64,000 nt of DNA, from contig CAWFHD010000001.1 of the NCBI GenBank assembly GCA_963815475.1, positions 1,550,001 to 1,614,000 of the forward strand, in the 5' to 3' direction. A model generated the notes under the pieces. It had not been told where the DNA came from. It saw nothing but the letters and a program-made list of their open reading frames with translations, and searched no databases. The translations under genes were made by a program, and so were the position numbers. This document shows, in pieces, positions 1 through 10,276 of the stretch. Origin of the DNA: Sulfopaludibacter sp963815475. Its GTDB lineage: Bacteria; Acidobacteriota; Terriglobia; Bryobacterales; Bryobacteraceae. The number at the start of each line of letters is the position of its first letter. Position 1 is the first letter of the stretch.

Positions 1-2144
1 GCGCCGTGTGGAAGCGCTGCTGGCACGAATGTCGCTCGATGAGAAGATCGGGCAGATGTCGCAATCGACAACGATGGCGACGCCGATCTCCGAAGGCATC
101 AAAGCCGAGATTCGCGCGGGACGGTGGGGTTCATTCCTGAACGCCGGCAGTCCCTCGGACCGCGCCGAAGCGCAACGAATAGCAACGCGGGAGAGCCGAC
201 TCCACATTCCGCTCCTGTTCGGACGCGACGTCATCCACGGATACAAGACCATTTTCCCGATTCCGTTGGCCCAGGCAGCTACGTGGGATCCGGAACTCGT
301 CGAGCAGGCCGCCCGGCAAGCGGCGCGCGAGGCGTCATCGGAAGGTATCCGCTGGACCTTCGCGCCGATGGTGGATATCGCTCGCGATCCGCGCTGGGGC
401 CGCGTCGCCGAGAGTCTCGGTGAGGACCCGCGCCTTGCCGGCACACTCGCGGCGGCGATGGTGCGCGGCTTTCAGGGAAGTTCCCTGGGGGATCCCGCGT
501 CGGTAGCGGCTTGCGCCAAACACTTCGCGGGTTACGGCGCGGCGGAAGCGGGGCGCGATTACAACAGCGCCTGGATCCCCGAAATTCTTTTGCGCGAAGT
601 GTATCTGCCGCCGTTCTACGCCGCGCGCGACGCTGGCGTGGCCACCTTCATGACATCGTTCAACACCCTGAATGGTGTGCCGGCCACGGGAAATCGTTTC
701 CTGCTGCGTAAGATTTTGCGGGACGAATGGCATTACGACGGGGTAGTGGTGAGCGACTATGAAGCCGTCACCGAGATGATCCGCCACGGCTACGCTGCCG
801 ACGCTCGTGACGCCGCGCGAAAGGCCGTGAACGCGGGTGTCGATATGGAGATGGTGAGCACATCGTACTTCGATCACTTGAAGTCGCTAGTCGAGCGCGG
901 TGAGGTCACCATGGGCGAGATCGATGCCGCGGTGCGAAACATCCTGCGGCTGAAGTTCCGCCTGGGGTTGTTCGACCAATCCATCCCGCTGCCGGCAGAG
1001 GCCGTCCCGACTCAGGCTTCGCTGGAACTCGCGGAGCGCGCGGCTAGCGAAAGTGCGGTCCTGCTGAAGAACCAAGGCGGTCTGCTGCCACTGGATGGCG
1101 CCAGGCGAACCCTGGCGATCGTTGGACCTCTGGCGGACAGCCCGATGGACCAGATGGGCACGTGGACCATGGATGGGCGGCCTGGCGATGTGCAAACGCC
1201 ACTCGCGGCTTTTCGTAAGCTGCTGGGGAGCGATCGCGTACGATACGCGGCTGGGTTGCGAAATAGCCGCGACCCGAGCACGGACGGGTTCTCCGCGGCG
1301 GTAGCGGCCGCTCGAGGCGCCGATGCCGCAGTGCTCTTCCTCGGGGAGGAGCATATCTTTTCCGGAGAAGCGCGGTCCCGCGCGTTCCTGGACCTTCCCG
1401 GAGCGCAGGATGGAACTGGTGAACGCGATCCATGGGACCGGCAAGCCCCTTGTGGTGGTGATCATGGCCGGCCGCCCTCTCACTTTTCACGATGTCGCAT
1501 CGAAGGCGGGAGCAGTAGTGTATGCATGGCACCCTGGCTCGATGGGCGGGCCGGCGATCGCCAAGCTTCTGCTCGGGCGATCCGAGCCTTCGGGACGCCT
1601 CCCCATCACCTTTCCCCGTACTGTGGGACAGGTTCCTATCTATTACTCGCACCTGAACACGGGACGTCCGGCGTCAGAGACCGAGTTTGGTATTCCGATG
1701 GGAAATCCTGCCAACCCGGCGGGCTACACGTCGAAGTACATCGACGTCGATTTTACGCCGGAGTATCCGTTCGGTTTCGGTCTGAGCTACACCACCGTGG
1801 AATACTCCAACTTGCGCGTCTCATCGCCTGTCCTGCAGGCCAATCAATCGATTACGGTGTCAGCCGATGTCGCAAACCGGGGTAACCGCTCGGCCACAGA
1901 AACGGTTCAGTTGTACCTGCGGGATCTGGTGGCAAGCGTGGCGCAACCGGTCCGAAAGCTGGTCAGCTTCCAGCGAATTTCATTGAAGGCCGGCGAGCAT
2001 CGAACGGTCGCATTTACCCTATCCGCAACGGACCTCTCGTTCTACGACGAGCACATGCGGCTGATCACCGAACCCGGTCGGTTTCAAGTGTGGATAGCGC
2101 CCGATGCGGCGCGAGGCTTGAGCGGCGAATTTGAGTTACGCTAA
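1..2144 (+). pseudogene. Glycoside hydrolase family 3 beta-glucosidase (BglX-like), frameshifted, 5' end outside window
   Basis: GH3 enzymes remove beta-linked glucose from oligosaccharides, usually in the periplasm. The visible reading starts in frame at the window edge (RRVEALLARMSLDEKIGQMS, the normal beginning of the GH3 N domain), so the true start and any signal peptide lie upstream. The nucleophile is the Asp of VVSDYEAV (residue about 250 counted from position 8). Around 1409 the frame changes: the LDLPGAQ end of one frame joins MELVNAIHGTGKP in the next if one G of the GG at 1408-1409 is removed. The second frame holds the rest of the GH3 C domain (PFGFGLSYT) and a fibronectin-III-like tail ending at 2144. 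Repaired length is about 713 residues, close to the family norm. Whether the extra base is real or an assembly error is open. Confidence 0.85.
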
Positions 2145-2178
2145 TTTGCTCACGCCGCGCGCCGCGTGCAATCGTCCG

Positions 2179-3249
2179 TTACACTCGGTATTTCCGCCGC
2201 ACCACCGCTGCCCCTGCTATCGCAAGAAAAAGCATCGACCATGTGCCAGGCTCCGGTGCAACCTGAATCGCCGCAAACAATCCGTCCGCCTCGCCATTGA
2301 TCCCAGCGCTGATAAACAGAGTATTCGGATCGAATCCCGATCCAACCGCGCGGAAATTCAAAGACCACAAACCGCTATTCACAAGAGGCGAGCCGGATGC
2401 GCCGGATAGCGTTCCCACGAACGATCCGGAAGTCGTAAACGCGTTGATCGTCCCGTCGCCGAAATTTCCAATCAGCAAATCGCCGCCTAACGTTCCGAAC
2501 GTAGCCGGCGCCAAGGTAATCCCCCACGGCGAATTCAAATGCGAATCGCTGATGTTCTGCAGAAAGTTGCCATTCGTATCGAACACGCCGATGAATCCCC
2601 CTGGGGAGTTCCGCTTGGCATATTCCACATAAAGCTTGCCGCCAATATTCTGGATATTGTAAGGAGTGAACCCGAGGGCGACGTTCGGATCTACGAAGGA
2701 GCCGGTAACAGTCGTTGGGGCGAATGTATTGCCGAACACATCGATCCGATTGTTGACGGTATCCGCCGCGTAGAGATCGCTACCCGCGAGCGCCAGTCCT
2801 GTATACACCGCGCCATCGGTAGCGGTGAACTGCGCCACGGCACTCGATCCGGAATTCCATGCGTCGATGGTGCCTGAAAGAGTCGAAAAAATGAAGTTTG
2901 CCGCCAGGCCGCCCGCCATCGTGAAACCTTGACCGCCCGCAAACACCTGTCCCGTGGGTCCGCCGCCGGGGTTAGGTGGGGTAGACACCACCAGCGCCTG
3001 TGGGACGCCGGCGCCGTTGTAAAGTGTCGCGACGTTTGTTACCTGATCCGAAACCCAGAACGGCGACGTCGCGCTGAACGATACGCCCCACGGGTTTTTC
3101 AGGTTCGGGTCAAGATTTGCCGCCATACCTGGAACATCCGATACAAGGTTCGTTTGCACAAATACCGACGCACCATGCGAAACGCCCAAAACTCCGGGAA
3201 TGATCAACGCTAGAAGCCTCGTCTTTTTTCTTAGTAAGCGATCGAACAT
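2179..3249 (-). CDS. TIGR03118-family secreted protein with PEP-CTERM anchor
   Basis: A 356-residue exported protein of unknown function. It begins with a basic stretch and hydrophobic signal (MFDRLLRKKTRLLALIIPGV), continues as a repetitive beta-propeller-like body (motifs such as NPWGVSFS and LNSPWGITLAP), and ends in a PEP-CTERM sorting signal: VAPEPGTWS, a hydrophobic helix and the basic tail RRKYRV. This matches the TIGR03118 family, which often carries the same tail. PEP-CTERM proteins are normally processed by an exosortase; none is encoded in this window. A GGGGGA Shine-Dalgarno sequence lies just before the ATG. The gene is convergent with the GH3 gene, 34 bases from its stop. Family assignment is from recognition of the sequence pattern; the function is unknown. 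Confidence 0.8.
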   Translation of the reverse strand: MFDRLLRKKTRLLALIIPGVLGVSHGASVFVQTNLVSDVPGMAANLDPNLKNPWGVSFSATSPFWVSDQVTNVATLYNGAGVPQALVVSTPPNPGGGPTGQVFAGGQGFTMAGGLAANFIFSTLSGTIDAWNSGSSAVAQFTATDGAVYTGLALAGSDLYAADTVNNRIDVFGNTFAPTTVTGSFVDPNVALGFTPYNIQNIGGKLYVEYAKRNSPGGFIGVFDTNGNFLQNISDSHLNSPWGITLAPATFGTLGGDLLIGNFGDGTINAFTTSGSFVGTLSGASGSPLVNSGLWSLNFRAVGSGFDPNTLFISAGINGEADGLFAAIQVAPEPGTWSMLFLAIAGAAVVRRKYRV

Positions 3250-3431
3250 AATTTCCCCCGATTGAATTTGGAGAGACCGTGCTGAAATTCAAAGCACCGC
3301 AGGATTGCAGGAAGCCAGCCGTTACGCATCCAGCCCTGTCTCTAGGCGGTAGTATGCCCGGAAAAGACATTCACCTCTGTAAACTTGCGCCGGCGATTGT
3401 TGCTGCGAATACATCGCGCTCAGCCAGTGGG

Positions 3432-3463
3432 GCGGGCTTCAGCCTGCACGGGACTTTAGTCCC
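3432..3463. repeat. REP-like double palindrome (intergenic)
   Basis: Two adjacent palindromes sit in the 388-base gap 3250-3637: GCGGGCTTCAGCCTGC (3432-3447, one mismatch) and GGGACTTTAGTCCC (3450-3463, perfect). The first is nearly identical to a palindrome at 27763-27778, so this is probably a dispersed small repeat. Apart from this and the -10-like box at 3612 I see nothing else in this gap. Confidence 0.55.
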
Positions 3464-3611
3464 ACATGTCCGGCGCTCCACAGGGAGCTTTTCCGCACGG
3501 TCACAATATTGGCCGTTTTCAGATCACGGGACAATGTGCCAAATCGCTCAAACTGCGTGAGCCACCGACCTAATAAATCCACCTTACCCACTTTTTCGTC
3601 GTTACTTCAAA

Positions 3612-3617
3612 TATAAT
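3612..3617 (+). promoter_or_regulatory. Candidate -10 box for the SGNH hydrolase gene
   Basis: A perfect TATAAT lies 20 bases before the ATG at 3638 in an AT-rich stretch that contrasts with the GC-rich surroundings. No good TTGACA-like -35 is seen at 16-18 bases; only a T-rich run around 3592-3597. If used, it gives a very short leader. Confidence 0.35.
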
Positions 3618-3637
3618 AACGTGCAAGTGGGGTCGAA

Positions 3638-4552
3638 ATGAACTTCATAAACACTAAGCTAATGCTATCTATGCTACTGGCCGTGCCGGTCTTCGCGGCC
3701 AACAATAGTAACTATACTTATTTAGCCCTGGGTGACTCAGTCCCGTTCGGATTAAATGAAACTCTCCTTCCCCCCTTTTCCCAGACCACACCGACTCCTG
3801 GAGAATTCATTGGCTACCCGGAAACTGTGGCAGCTCTGGAGCATTTGCTCACACCGAACAAGGAGGTGAACGCCTCTTGCCCTGGGGAAACCAGCGCAAG
3901 TTTCCTCAATTCGTCCGCGCCAGACAACGGGTGTAACAGTCCGCATTTCCAGCCGCCGGCTCCCACCATCCCGCCGTTCAAGACAGCTTTCGGTCTGCAC
4001 ACAAACTATACCGGCGCCCAAATGGATTTTGCGGTGTCGCAACTGAAAGCGAACAAGCACATCAACCTGGTCACACTGAGCATTGGCGCCAATGACATCT
4101 TGCTGGCATTGCCACAGTTGGAACAGTGCGGTGCTGACGCAACCTGCGCGCAAAACGTACTGGCGCCCGTCTTACAAGCCTACGCCGTGAACCTCTCGCA
4201 GATCTTGATCGGCATTCGCGCAAACTACCAGGGAACGCTGATCGTGATGAACTACTACTCGCCCGCCCCTGCGCTCGACAGCGTTACAGTGGCCATCAAC
4301 AGCGTGATCGCCGGAGTCGTGAACCAGCTTTCTGCCCAGCCGAATTTCGCTCCTGTGAAGCTCGACGATGCATTCACCGCATTTCAACTCGCTTCCGCGG
4401 CGTTTAACCACGACGCTTGTCAGGCAGGGCTTCTCATCCGGTTTCCTCCTTCGTCGCCTTACACCGTCACACCGTGCGACATCCATCCGTCGCCGCTTGG
4501 ACGGGATCTGCTTGCCGCCACAGTAGTGTTCGCTCAGTTCTCCAACCACTAG
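3638..4552 (+). CDS. Secreted SGNH/GDSL-family hydrolase
   Basis: A 304-residue esterase/lipase-type hydrolase. A signal peptide (MNFINTKLMLSMLLAVPVFA) is followed by block I, YLALGDSVPFG, with the catalytic Ser at about residue 34. Block III is visible as LSIGANDIL (Gly and Asn oxyanion-hole residues) and the C-terminal catalytic pair as CDIHPSPLGRD (Asp about 281, His about 283). The length and order of blocks fit the SGNH superfamily. The substrate cannot be predicted; carbohydrate esters or lipids are both possible. The gene stands alone and converges with the SIMPL-domain gene after a 27-base gap. Confidence 0.85.
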   Translation: MNFINTKLMLSMLLAVPVFAANNSNYTYLALGDSVPFGLNETLLPPFSQTTPTPGEFIGYPETVAALEHLLTPNKEVNASCPGETSASFLNSSAPDNGCNSPHFQPPAPTIPPFKTAFGLHTNYTGAQMDFAVSQLKANKHINLVTLSIGANDILLALPQLEQCGADATCAQNVLAPVLQAYAVNLSQILIGIRANYQGTLIVMNYYSPAPALDSVTVAINSVIAGVVNQLSAQPNFAPVKLDDAFTAFQLASAAFNHDACQAGLLIRFPPSSPYTVTPCDIHPSPLGRDLLAATVVFAQFSNH

Positions 4553-4579
4553 CCCTGGAAGGTCGAGACACAGCGTCCG

Positions 4580-5284
4580 CTATTGGGCCACCTCAAAGGT
4601 CAAGCTGACGCTGGCGTGAACTTCGATACTGCCGGGTTCGATGGGAGTGGTCTCGGGAGCGCCGGCCTTGGCCGCAGCAGCGAGTTCCACCTGACGGCCA
4701 GGCGATACGATTACCGGCTGTTCTTCCTCAATGCGGAGCAAACGCCCGAGCTTGACGTGAAGCCTGTCCGCCAGTGCGGCCGCGCCGGCTCGCGCCTGGT
4801 CGGCCGCTTTCCCCAGTGCCTCGGCTCGAGCCTTGCTCTCATCATGCAGCATGAAGTTCACGCGATTCACATTGCTGGCGCCCGCTCCAGTTGCCGCGCC
4901 AATCAACTTCCCCAGTAGATCGAGATCGTCCAGTTCCAGCCGGACTGTGTTGGTCGCGGTGTAACCCTGGATCGTCGGCGGTGAACCATCCTTCGGATAT
5001 TGATAGTTCGGATTCACCGAGAAATTCACCGTTCGAATATTTCCAGCCGGCAGCACCCGGCGCAAGGCATCGATCACCGTGTTCGATTCCTTCGCATTCA
5101 GTTCCGCGGCAGTCTGCGATGTCGCGCTCTGGCTGACCACGCCAACATCCAACTGGACTCGGTCCGGCCGGGCTGAAATGGTGGCTTCCCCATGCACCTG
5201 CACATAAGGCACGGTCGGCGGCGTCGAAATCTGCTGTGCCACCGAAAGCGTTGCGCCGGCAATGAAGGCCAGCCATCGAATCAC
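4580..5284 (-). CDS. SIMPL domain (DUF541) periplasmic protein
   Basis: A 234-residue exported protein of the SIMPL/DUF541 family, which includes E. coli YggE. It begins with a short signal peptide (MIRWLAFIAGATLSVAQ) and then the typical family start VQVHGEATISARPDRVQLDVGV. The core has the usual NxVIDALRRVLPAGNIRTVNF and NPNYQYPKDGSPP stretches, and ends SIEVHASVSLTFEV. Family members are periplasmic and have been linked to oxidative-stress defence, but the mechanism is unknown. It diverges from the glucoamylase-like gene at 5353. Confidence 0.85.
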   Translation of the reverse strand: MIRWLAFIAGATLSVAQQISTPPTVPYVQVHGEATISARPDRVQLDVGVVSQSATSQTAAELNAKESNTVIDALRRVLPAGNIRTVNFSVNPNYQYPKDGSPPTIQGYTATNTVRLELDDLDLLGKLIGAATGAGASNVNRVNFMLHDESKARAEALGKAADQARAGAAALADRLHVKLGRLLRIEEEQPVIVSPGRQVELAAAAKAGAPETTPIEPGSIEVHASVSLTFEVAQ

Positions 5285-5352
5285 GTACCGATTCTAACGC
5301 CCTCGGCGAGGCCCCCGCTGGACGAAATGTTACCGTAGAAGGAGATTGAACC

Positions 5353-6642
5353 ATGTTGTCGCGCCGCGGATTTCTGTCGCTGGCCGGCTGTGTTTGCTGC
5401 GCGCCGCTGCCCGCGTTTTCACTGTCGCAGTCGGACGATGCCTTCCTTGACGACCTTTCCCGCCGCGCTTTCCTCTATTTCTGGGAACAAGCGGATGCGC
5501 GCACAGGCCTGGCACTCGATCGGACGCGGAATAGCGGCGAAAAGACGCCGGGACGCAGCCGCGAAGTGGCTAGCCTGGCATCCACTGGCTTTGCGCTCAC
5601 CGCTCTCTCCATCGGCTATCGACGCCAATGGCGCGTCTCTGCCGAAATCCAAGGGCGAGTGCGAAACACGCTGCGGCATCTCGCCAACGTTCAGGAGCAC
5701 GAGCGCGGCTGGTTCTACCACTTTGTGGACACGCACACCGGTGAGCGCGTATGGAACTCGGAGCTGTCCACCATCGATACGGCTCTGCTGCTGGCCGGAG
5801 TTTTGACTGCGCAACAATGCTTTGCCGATGATACGGAAATGGCGCGCATGGCACAGGAAATCTATGAGCGCGTCGATTTCCCCTGGATGTTGGACCCCGT
5901 CACGAACTGCCTGCGCATGGGCTGGAAACCGGAAAGCGGGTTTCTGCGTGCCGCGTGGCGGGAGTACCGGGAAAACCTGATCCTCTCAGCGCTCGCGATT
6001 GCATCTCCCACTCATCCTGTTCCGGTCAGGTCCTGGTATGCCTTCCGGCGGGACCCGGTGGTTTTCCAGGACTATCGCTTCGTTGGCGCCGGTCCGCTGT
6101 TCACACACCAGTTTTCGCACGCATGGCTCGACCTGGAGGGTCTGCGAGACGGTCCGCCACTTCAGCTCGACTACTTTCGGAACTCAATCATAGCTACCAT
6201 GGCGCATCGCGACTACGAGTTAAGCCTGCGCGGAATGTTTCCGGGTTACTCCAATAACATCTGGGGAATTACTCCGTCTGACAGTGACATCGGTTATCTG
6301 GGTTGGGGTGGCTTCTCGCGATACGATGTCGATGGCACAGTTGTTCCGTGCGCGCCCGCCGGCTCTCTCATGTTTACTCCCGAAATCTCCCTGGCAGCAC
6401 TGCGCGCCATGCACGAGCGCTTTGGCCAGTATATTTACGGCCGCTACGGCTTTTCAGATGCGTTCCACCCCCTCACACGCTGGGTCAACCCAGACGTGGT
6501 GGGGATCGATCTGGGCATCACTCTGCTGAGTGCCGAAAACCTGAGGGCGCGCTCGGTCTGGAACTGGTTTAACCGTCAGCCAAACCTTCAGCGGGCGATG
6601 AGCCGCATCTTTGACCGTCCTGGATCCGTGATCAGAAACTAA
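5353..6642 (+). CDS. Tat-exported glucoamylase-like protein (PF10091 type)
   Basis: A 429-residue protein. The N-terminus MLSRRGFLSLAGCVCC has the twin-arginine pattern SRRGFL before a hydrophobic segment, so export in folded form is likely. The mature part starts FLDDLSRRAFLYFWEQADARTG and contains WNSELSTIDTALLLAG, WGITPSDSDIGY and VPCAPAGSLMFTPE, typical of the glycoamylase-like (alpha/alpha)6 family associated with beta-glucan or other polysaccharide processing. AAGGAG at 5338-5343 supports the ATG. The end overlaps the convergent Oar-like receptor gene by 11 bases. The exact substrate is not shown by the sequence. Confidence 0.85.
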   Translation: MLSRRGFLSLAGCVCCAPLPAFSLSQSDDAFLDDLSRRAFLYFWEQADARTGLALDRTRNSGEKTPGRSREVASLASTGFALTALSIGYRRQWRVSAEIQGRVRNTLRHLANVQEHERGWFYHFVDTHTGERVWNSELSTIDTALLLAGVLTAQQCFADDTEMARMAQEIYERVDFPWMLDPVTNCLRMGWKPESGFLRAAWREYRENLILSALAIASPTHPVPVRSWYAFRRDPVVFQDYRFVGAGPLFTHQFSHAWLDLEGLRDGPPLQLDYFRNSIIATMAHRDYELSLRGMFPGYSNNIWGITPSDSDIGYLGWGGFSRYDVDGTVVPCAPAGSLMFTPEISLAALRAMHERFGQYIYGRYGFSDAFHPLTRWVNPDVVGIDLGITLLSAENLRARSVWNWFNRQPNLQRAMSRIFDRPGSVIRN

Positions 6643-9600
6643 ACCGCGCCTGCAGTTCAACGGTGCGTCCAGCCAAAGCGTTGGGCGACATACCGAAGAA
6701 GGCCTGGTCAGGATGCGTTCCCTGCCCGCCAAAAATCAGCGGCGCGAGGTTCAACTGGTTGAACAGGTTAAAGAAATTCGCTCGTAGTTCCAGATTCCCG
6801 GTGTCGCGTCCGAACAAGGACATCCGCGTATTCTTGGCCAGACTGAGATCGGTTTGGAAAAAGTGCGGGCCCCGCCACGAGTTTCTTCCGATTCCAGGGG
6901 GTCCGCCGGCGTTGATGTTGAAATATGCGGGCCCGCCGTTCGGAAAATCGCTGCCCGTCATAAAGGCGCCATTCGATTCGCTGTGGCCGGCGCCCCCGAA
7001 ATACATGGTCGGCCGAATAGGCGACAGCGTCGGTCCGCCGGGTGTCTGTACCGATTGCCCGATCACCGGGGTCCATGGAAATCCCGTGTGCCAGGTGAAG
7101 ATGGGAGACAGCTCCCAGCCGCCCAGCACGCTCTTCCAAATGCCATGAAATCTCGCGGGTGGTACCAACTCCCAAACCACCCCCGTATTGAAGGTCTGCG
7201 TAGCATCGTAATCGGAGGGTCCCCATTCCAGGCGATTGTTTTGCGGAAAAGTCTGATTGGTGACAAACCCAGGACCCTCGTAGGACGTGTTGTCCTCGCT
7301 CCTTGACCACTTATAGTTGGCGACAAAGCCTATTCCGTGACTGAAGGCGCGCTTCAGCGTCACCAGGAGCGCATTGTAGTTAGAATTATCGTCCGGCTGA
7401 GGCACAAAGACTGCGGTAAATGCCGGGGAGCCATTGAGATTATTGTTGTTCGGATACAGGTAGTTCTCGTTCACTAGCCGGATCAGGTGGCGGCCGCCGC
7501 TGCCTGAGTAGCCCAGATCCAGGACTAACTTCTGGGGAAGCTGGTATTCCACATCCAGGGAGTAGACAAACACCATGGCGTTGGGCATGTATCTCTGCGC
7601 GCCATAGATCTCCACGGGGCCGGCAGTCGGCGATCCCGTCGCCGGATTGATGCCTTGCGCCAGGCCTGGGTTGGTGGGATAGCTAAACGGCGAATCGCTC
7701 GCGCCGAGCGAATACAGAATCTGACCGCCTACGAATGGGTTGCTGGCGCTGCCGCAACAGATGCCGTAGCGCGCGAAACCCGGTGGATTAAAGGCCGTGT
7801 TATTGAACAGGGTTTGCGGGATACGATTGTAGAAGATGCCAAACCCGCCGCGCACTACTAGTTTGTCGTTGGCCGGTAGCGGTTTGTAGGCGAATCCAAA
7901 CCGCGGCCCAAAATCGTGATAGTCGGAGTTATAGAGGCGGCTGACCGGCTGGATAGTAGAGTTGGCCAGACCTTGTGAGCCAAAGATGATGTTGCTTAAG
8001 GTTCCGTTCGCTTCCGACACCGGGCTGTAGTATTCCCAGCGCAGCCCCAAGTTCACAGTCAGATTAGACCGCACCTTCCAATCGTCTTGTACAAAGGCCC
8101 CGTAGTACGGTGACCGGAAGTAGAGCTGACCGTTGCCTGGGCCGCCGGTCTGCGGATTGGCAGCTACGCCTTCGAATATAGGCGCTCCGTTAGCAAGGTC
8201 CCAGAGGCCATTAAACACATAGTCGGGCCGAGACGATCCACTCAGGTTGTTGTTATTCTGCTCCCGTCGCAATTCCACGCCGGCCTTCAGCCCGTGATTC
8301 CCCATCACCTTGCTGAAGATATCGCGCACTTCATATGTGTTTTGGGCGAAGATGCCGGGCGTAGAGTCACCCTGGGCTGCGCCCACCTCCGGCCGGTTGA
8401 TGGGATAACCTTGCACCTCCAGACGCGGAATTCCCCAATCCACCACACCCGTGTTGGAAGCCACCTGATTGGCCGCGAAGCGCGTCAGGTTGGCGCGGAA
8501 TTCATTCAGCGTGGTGGCGTTGATAGTGCGATTGTAAGTGGCTGTGACGGCCGAGTTCAATGGTTTGAAATTCACGTCAGCCATGGGACGGCCTCCAGTA
8601 GAAGCGTCGGCGCCAAAACTGGAAAGGTGTGTGAAGTACATGCTCACTGCCAACCTGTCCTTAGCGGTAGCATTGTAATCGAGCCGAGCGTTGTACTGGT
8701 CGCCCGTGACCGTGCTGGGCACGCCCACTTGCGCAAACTCCATATCCGGAATACCGTCGAGACCGCCGCCCGTGATGCCTGGAGTGTATTGTCCGGGTGC
8801 GCCGGTAAACGAGCCGAGATCGATTCCACCTTGTACCTGTTGACACGTCCCGGCCGCGAATCCTGGGGCACAGGGGACGTTGAGAACATTGAGTACACGA
8901 GGCGCGATTCCGGCAGACTGGAAAATCTGCGCCGTCATGGCGTTGGCGCGTGCCACCAATGCCTGTCGGTACTGGGGCGTCTCCACCCATGTGGTAACCA
9001 CTCCCGTGCTGCTGCGCCGCAAACCTTCATAGGAAGCGAACCAGAACAGCTTGTCCTTGATAATGGGACCGCCCATGCTGCCGCCGAATTGCCGGTACAG
9101 GTTTTGGTCGCGCACGGGCAACGCGTTGCCGGGGCCGCCCCACTTGTTGTAAGCGTTGAGGCCTGGCGATGCATAGTCGAACATACCGCTGCCGTGGAAC
9201 TGGTCTGTGCCATTCCTGGAGATCACTGAAATCTGAGCGCCGGAGTTGCGCCCCCACTCCGCCGAGTAAGCGTTGGTCAGCACCACGATCTCCTTGACGG
9301 ACTCCTGGTTGGGCGTCAACACTGCCGAGCCGCCCCATCCCAGGCTGTTCACGCTGACACCATCCACCATGTAATCGTTGTTAGACATGCGCTGGCCATT
9401 AGCCGAGACCGGAAGCTGATTCTCCGTCTGAAAAATGGAAGAGTTCGATCCGCCCGGTCCCGTAGTATTGGGCAGCCCCACCGAATTGCCGGCGCCATTG
9501 CGCGCCATGTCGGCGGTGACGTTGGGCGAGAGGCGAATCAACTCGTACGGGTCGCGTCCGAATTGCGGCAGGCTCGTCACGTCGCGCGTGCTTAGCTGCG

Positions 9601-9991
9601 TGCCGACATTGGCATTCTCCGTCTGCAATTCCTGGTTGCCTTCGGCTGTGACAGTCACAGTCTGCGTCACGGTGCCGGGCGCCAGGGTCAAATTCAGGCC
9701 CTGCGTTTGCTCGGCATTGACCGTGACATCCTTGATCTCACCGCGATTGAAGTTCGTGGATTCAGCCGAAAGCGTGTATCGACCTGGAGCCAGCCCGGTA
9801 AAACGATAGAAACCCTGCGAGCTCGTATCGGCCGTTTGCTTTTGCCCTGTCTCATTGTTCGTAAGTGTGACTTTGGCGTTCGGGATGGCCGCGCCAGACG
9901 AATCGGTGATCGTGCCTTGGAGACTCGCGCCGAACTGTGCGTATAGCAGCAGCGGAACCAGAATAAGCAGTAGGCAGGCGATTTTCTTCAT
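6632..9991 (-). CDS. Oar-like TonB-dependent receptor with carboxypeptidase-regulatory N-domain
   Basis: A large outer-membrane beta-barrel protein. I chose the ATG at 9991 (MKKIACLLLILVPLLLYAQ) because GGGAGG lies directly upstream and it gives a clean signal peptide; an ATG eight codons earlier is possible. Residues about 25-105 form a CarboxypepD_reg beta-sandwich (LQGTITDSSGAAIPNAKVTL, GFYRFTGLAPGRYTL). A plug domain follows (YMVDGVSVNSLG, NAYSAEWGRNSGAQI), then the barrel, ending in VELQARFSF with the terminal Phe typical of outer-membrane proteins. Such Oar-like receptors are abundant in Acidobacteria and are thought to import polymers or large nutrients. The ligand is unknown. Confidence 0.88.
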   Translation of the reverse strand: MKKIACLLLILVPLLLYAQFGASLQGTITDSSGAAIPNAKVTLTNNETGQKQTADTSSQGFYRFTGLAPGRYTLSAESTNFNRGEIKDVTVNAEQTQGLNLTLAPGTVTQTVTVTAEGNQELQTENANVGTQLSTRDVTSLPQFGRDPYELIRLSPNVTADMARNGAGNSVGLPNTTGPGGSNSSIFQTENQLPVSANGQRMSNNDYMVDGVSVNSLGWGGSAVLTPNQESVKEIVVLTNAYSAEWGRNSGAQISVISRNGTDQFHGSGMFDYASPGLNAYNKWGGPGNALPVRDQNLYRQFGGSMGGPIIKDKLFWFASYEGLRRSSTGVVTTWVETPQYRQALVARANAMTAQIFQSAGIAPRVLNVLNVPCAPGFAAGTCQQVQGGIDLGSFTGAPGQYTPGITGGGLDGIPDMEFAQVGVPSTVTGDQYNARLDYNATAKDRLAVSMYFTHLSSFGADASTGGRPMADVNFKPLNSAVTATYNRTINATTLNEFRANLTRFAANQVASNTGVVDWGIPRLEVQGYPINRPEVGAAQGDSTPGIFAQNTYEVRDIFSKVMGNHGLKAGVELRREQNNNNLSGSSRPDYVFNGLWDLANGAPIFEGVAANPQTGGPGNGQLYFRSPYYGAFVQDDWKVRSNLTVNLGLRWEYYSPVSEANGTLSNIIFGSQGLANSTIQPVSRLYNSDYHDFGPRFGFAYKPLPANDKLVVRGGFGIFYNRIPQTLFNNTAFNPPGFARYGICCGSASNPFVGGQILYSLGASDSPFSYPTNPGLAQGINPATGSPTAGPVEIYGAQRYMPNAMVFVYSLDVEYQLPQKLVLDLGYSGSGGRHLIRLVNENYLYPNNNNLNGSPAFTAVFVPQPDDNSNYNALLVTLKRAFSHGIGFVANYKWSRSEDNTSYEGPGFVTNQTFPQNNRLEWGPSDYDATQTFNTGVVWELVPPARFHGIWKSVLGGWELSPIFTWHTGFPWTPVIGQSVQTPGGPTLSPIRPTMYFGGAGHSESNGAFMTGSDFPNGGPAYFNINAGGPPGIGRNSWRGPHFFQTDLSLAKNTRMSLFGRDTGNLELRANFFNLFNQLNLAPLIFGGQGTHPDQAFFGMSPNALAGRTVELQARFSF

Positions 9992-10230
9992 GGATGCCCT
10001 CCCCCAATTGCTCATGGTATCGACAGTGGAGTAGATCGATGCGCCTCACGGAGTGACTGCTGTGAAGCGCGGCACAGCGCCGTTCGCAGAAGTGTTATCG
10101 AGAGTCCCTGAAAACTGTCTGAAAGAGGACCATGTAAACGGGAGGAGCGGCGGTCATGCTGCCTTTTCGTCCGCGGCGTAGCGGCGGAAGGATACCCGAT
10201 CGAGTCGACCTTTGGGAGAGAAACACAAGG

Positions 10231-10259
10231 GGCGGCCAGGTTGAAGTAGCCTGGCCGCC
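10231..10259 (-). terminator. Hairpin downstream of the HAF-repeat gene
   Basis: GGCGGCCAGG (10231-10240) pairs perfectly with CCTGGCCGCC (10250-10259), a 10-bp stem with a 9-base loop, 17 bases past the stop of the minus-strand gene at 10277. No clear T-run follows on the minus strand, so it may be an imperfect terminator or an mRNA-stabilising hairpin. Confidence 0.5.
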
Positions 10260-10276
10260 TGCCGTTGATATGACAG

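Noticed and set aside
8294..9229. 311-codon plus-strand ORF
   Set aside because: Antisense to the Oar-like receptor gene and without any known domain.
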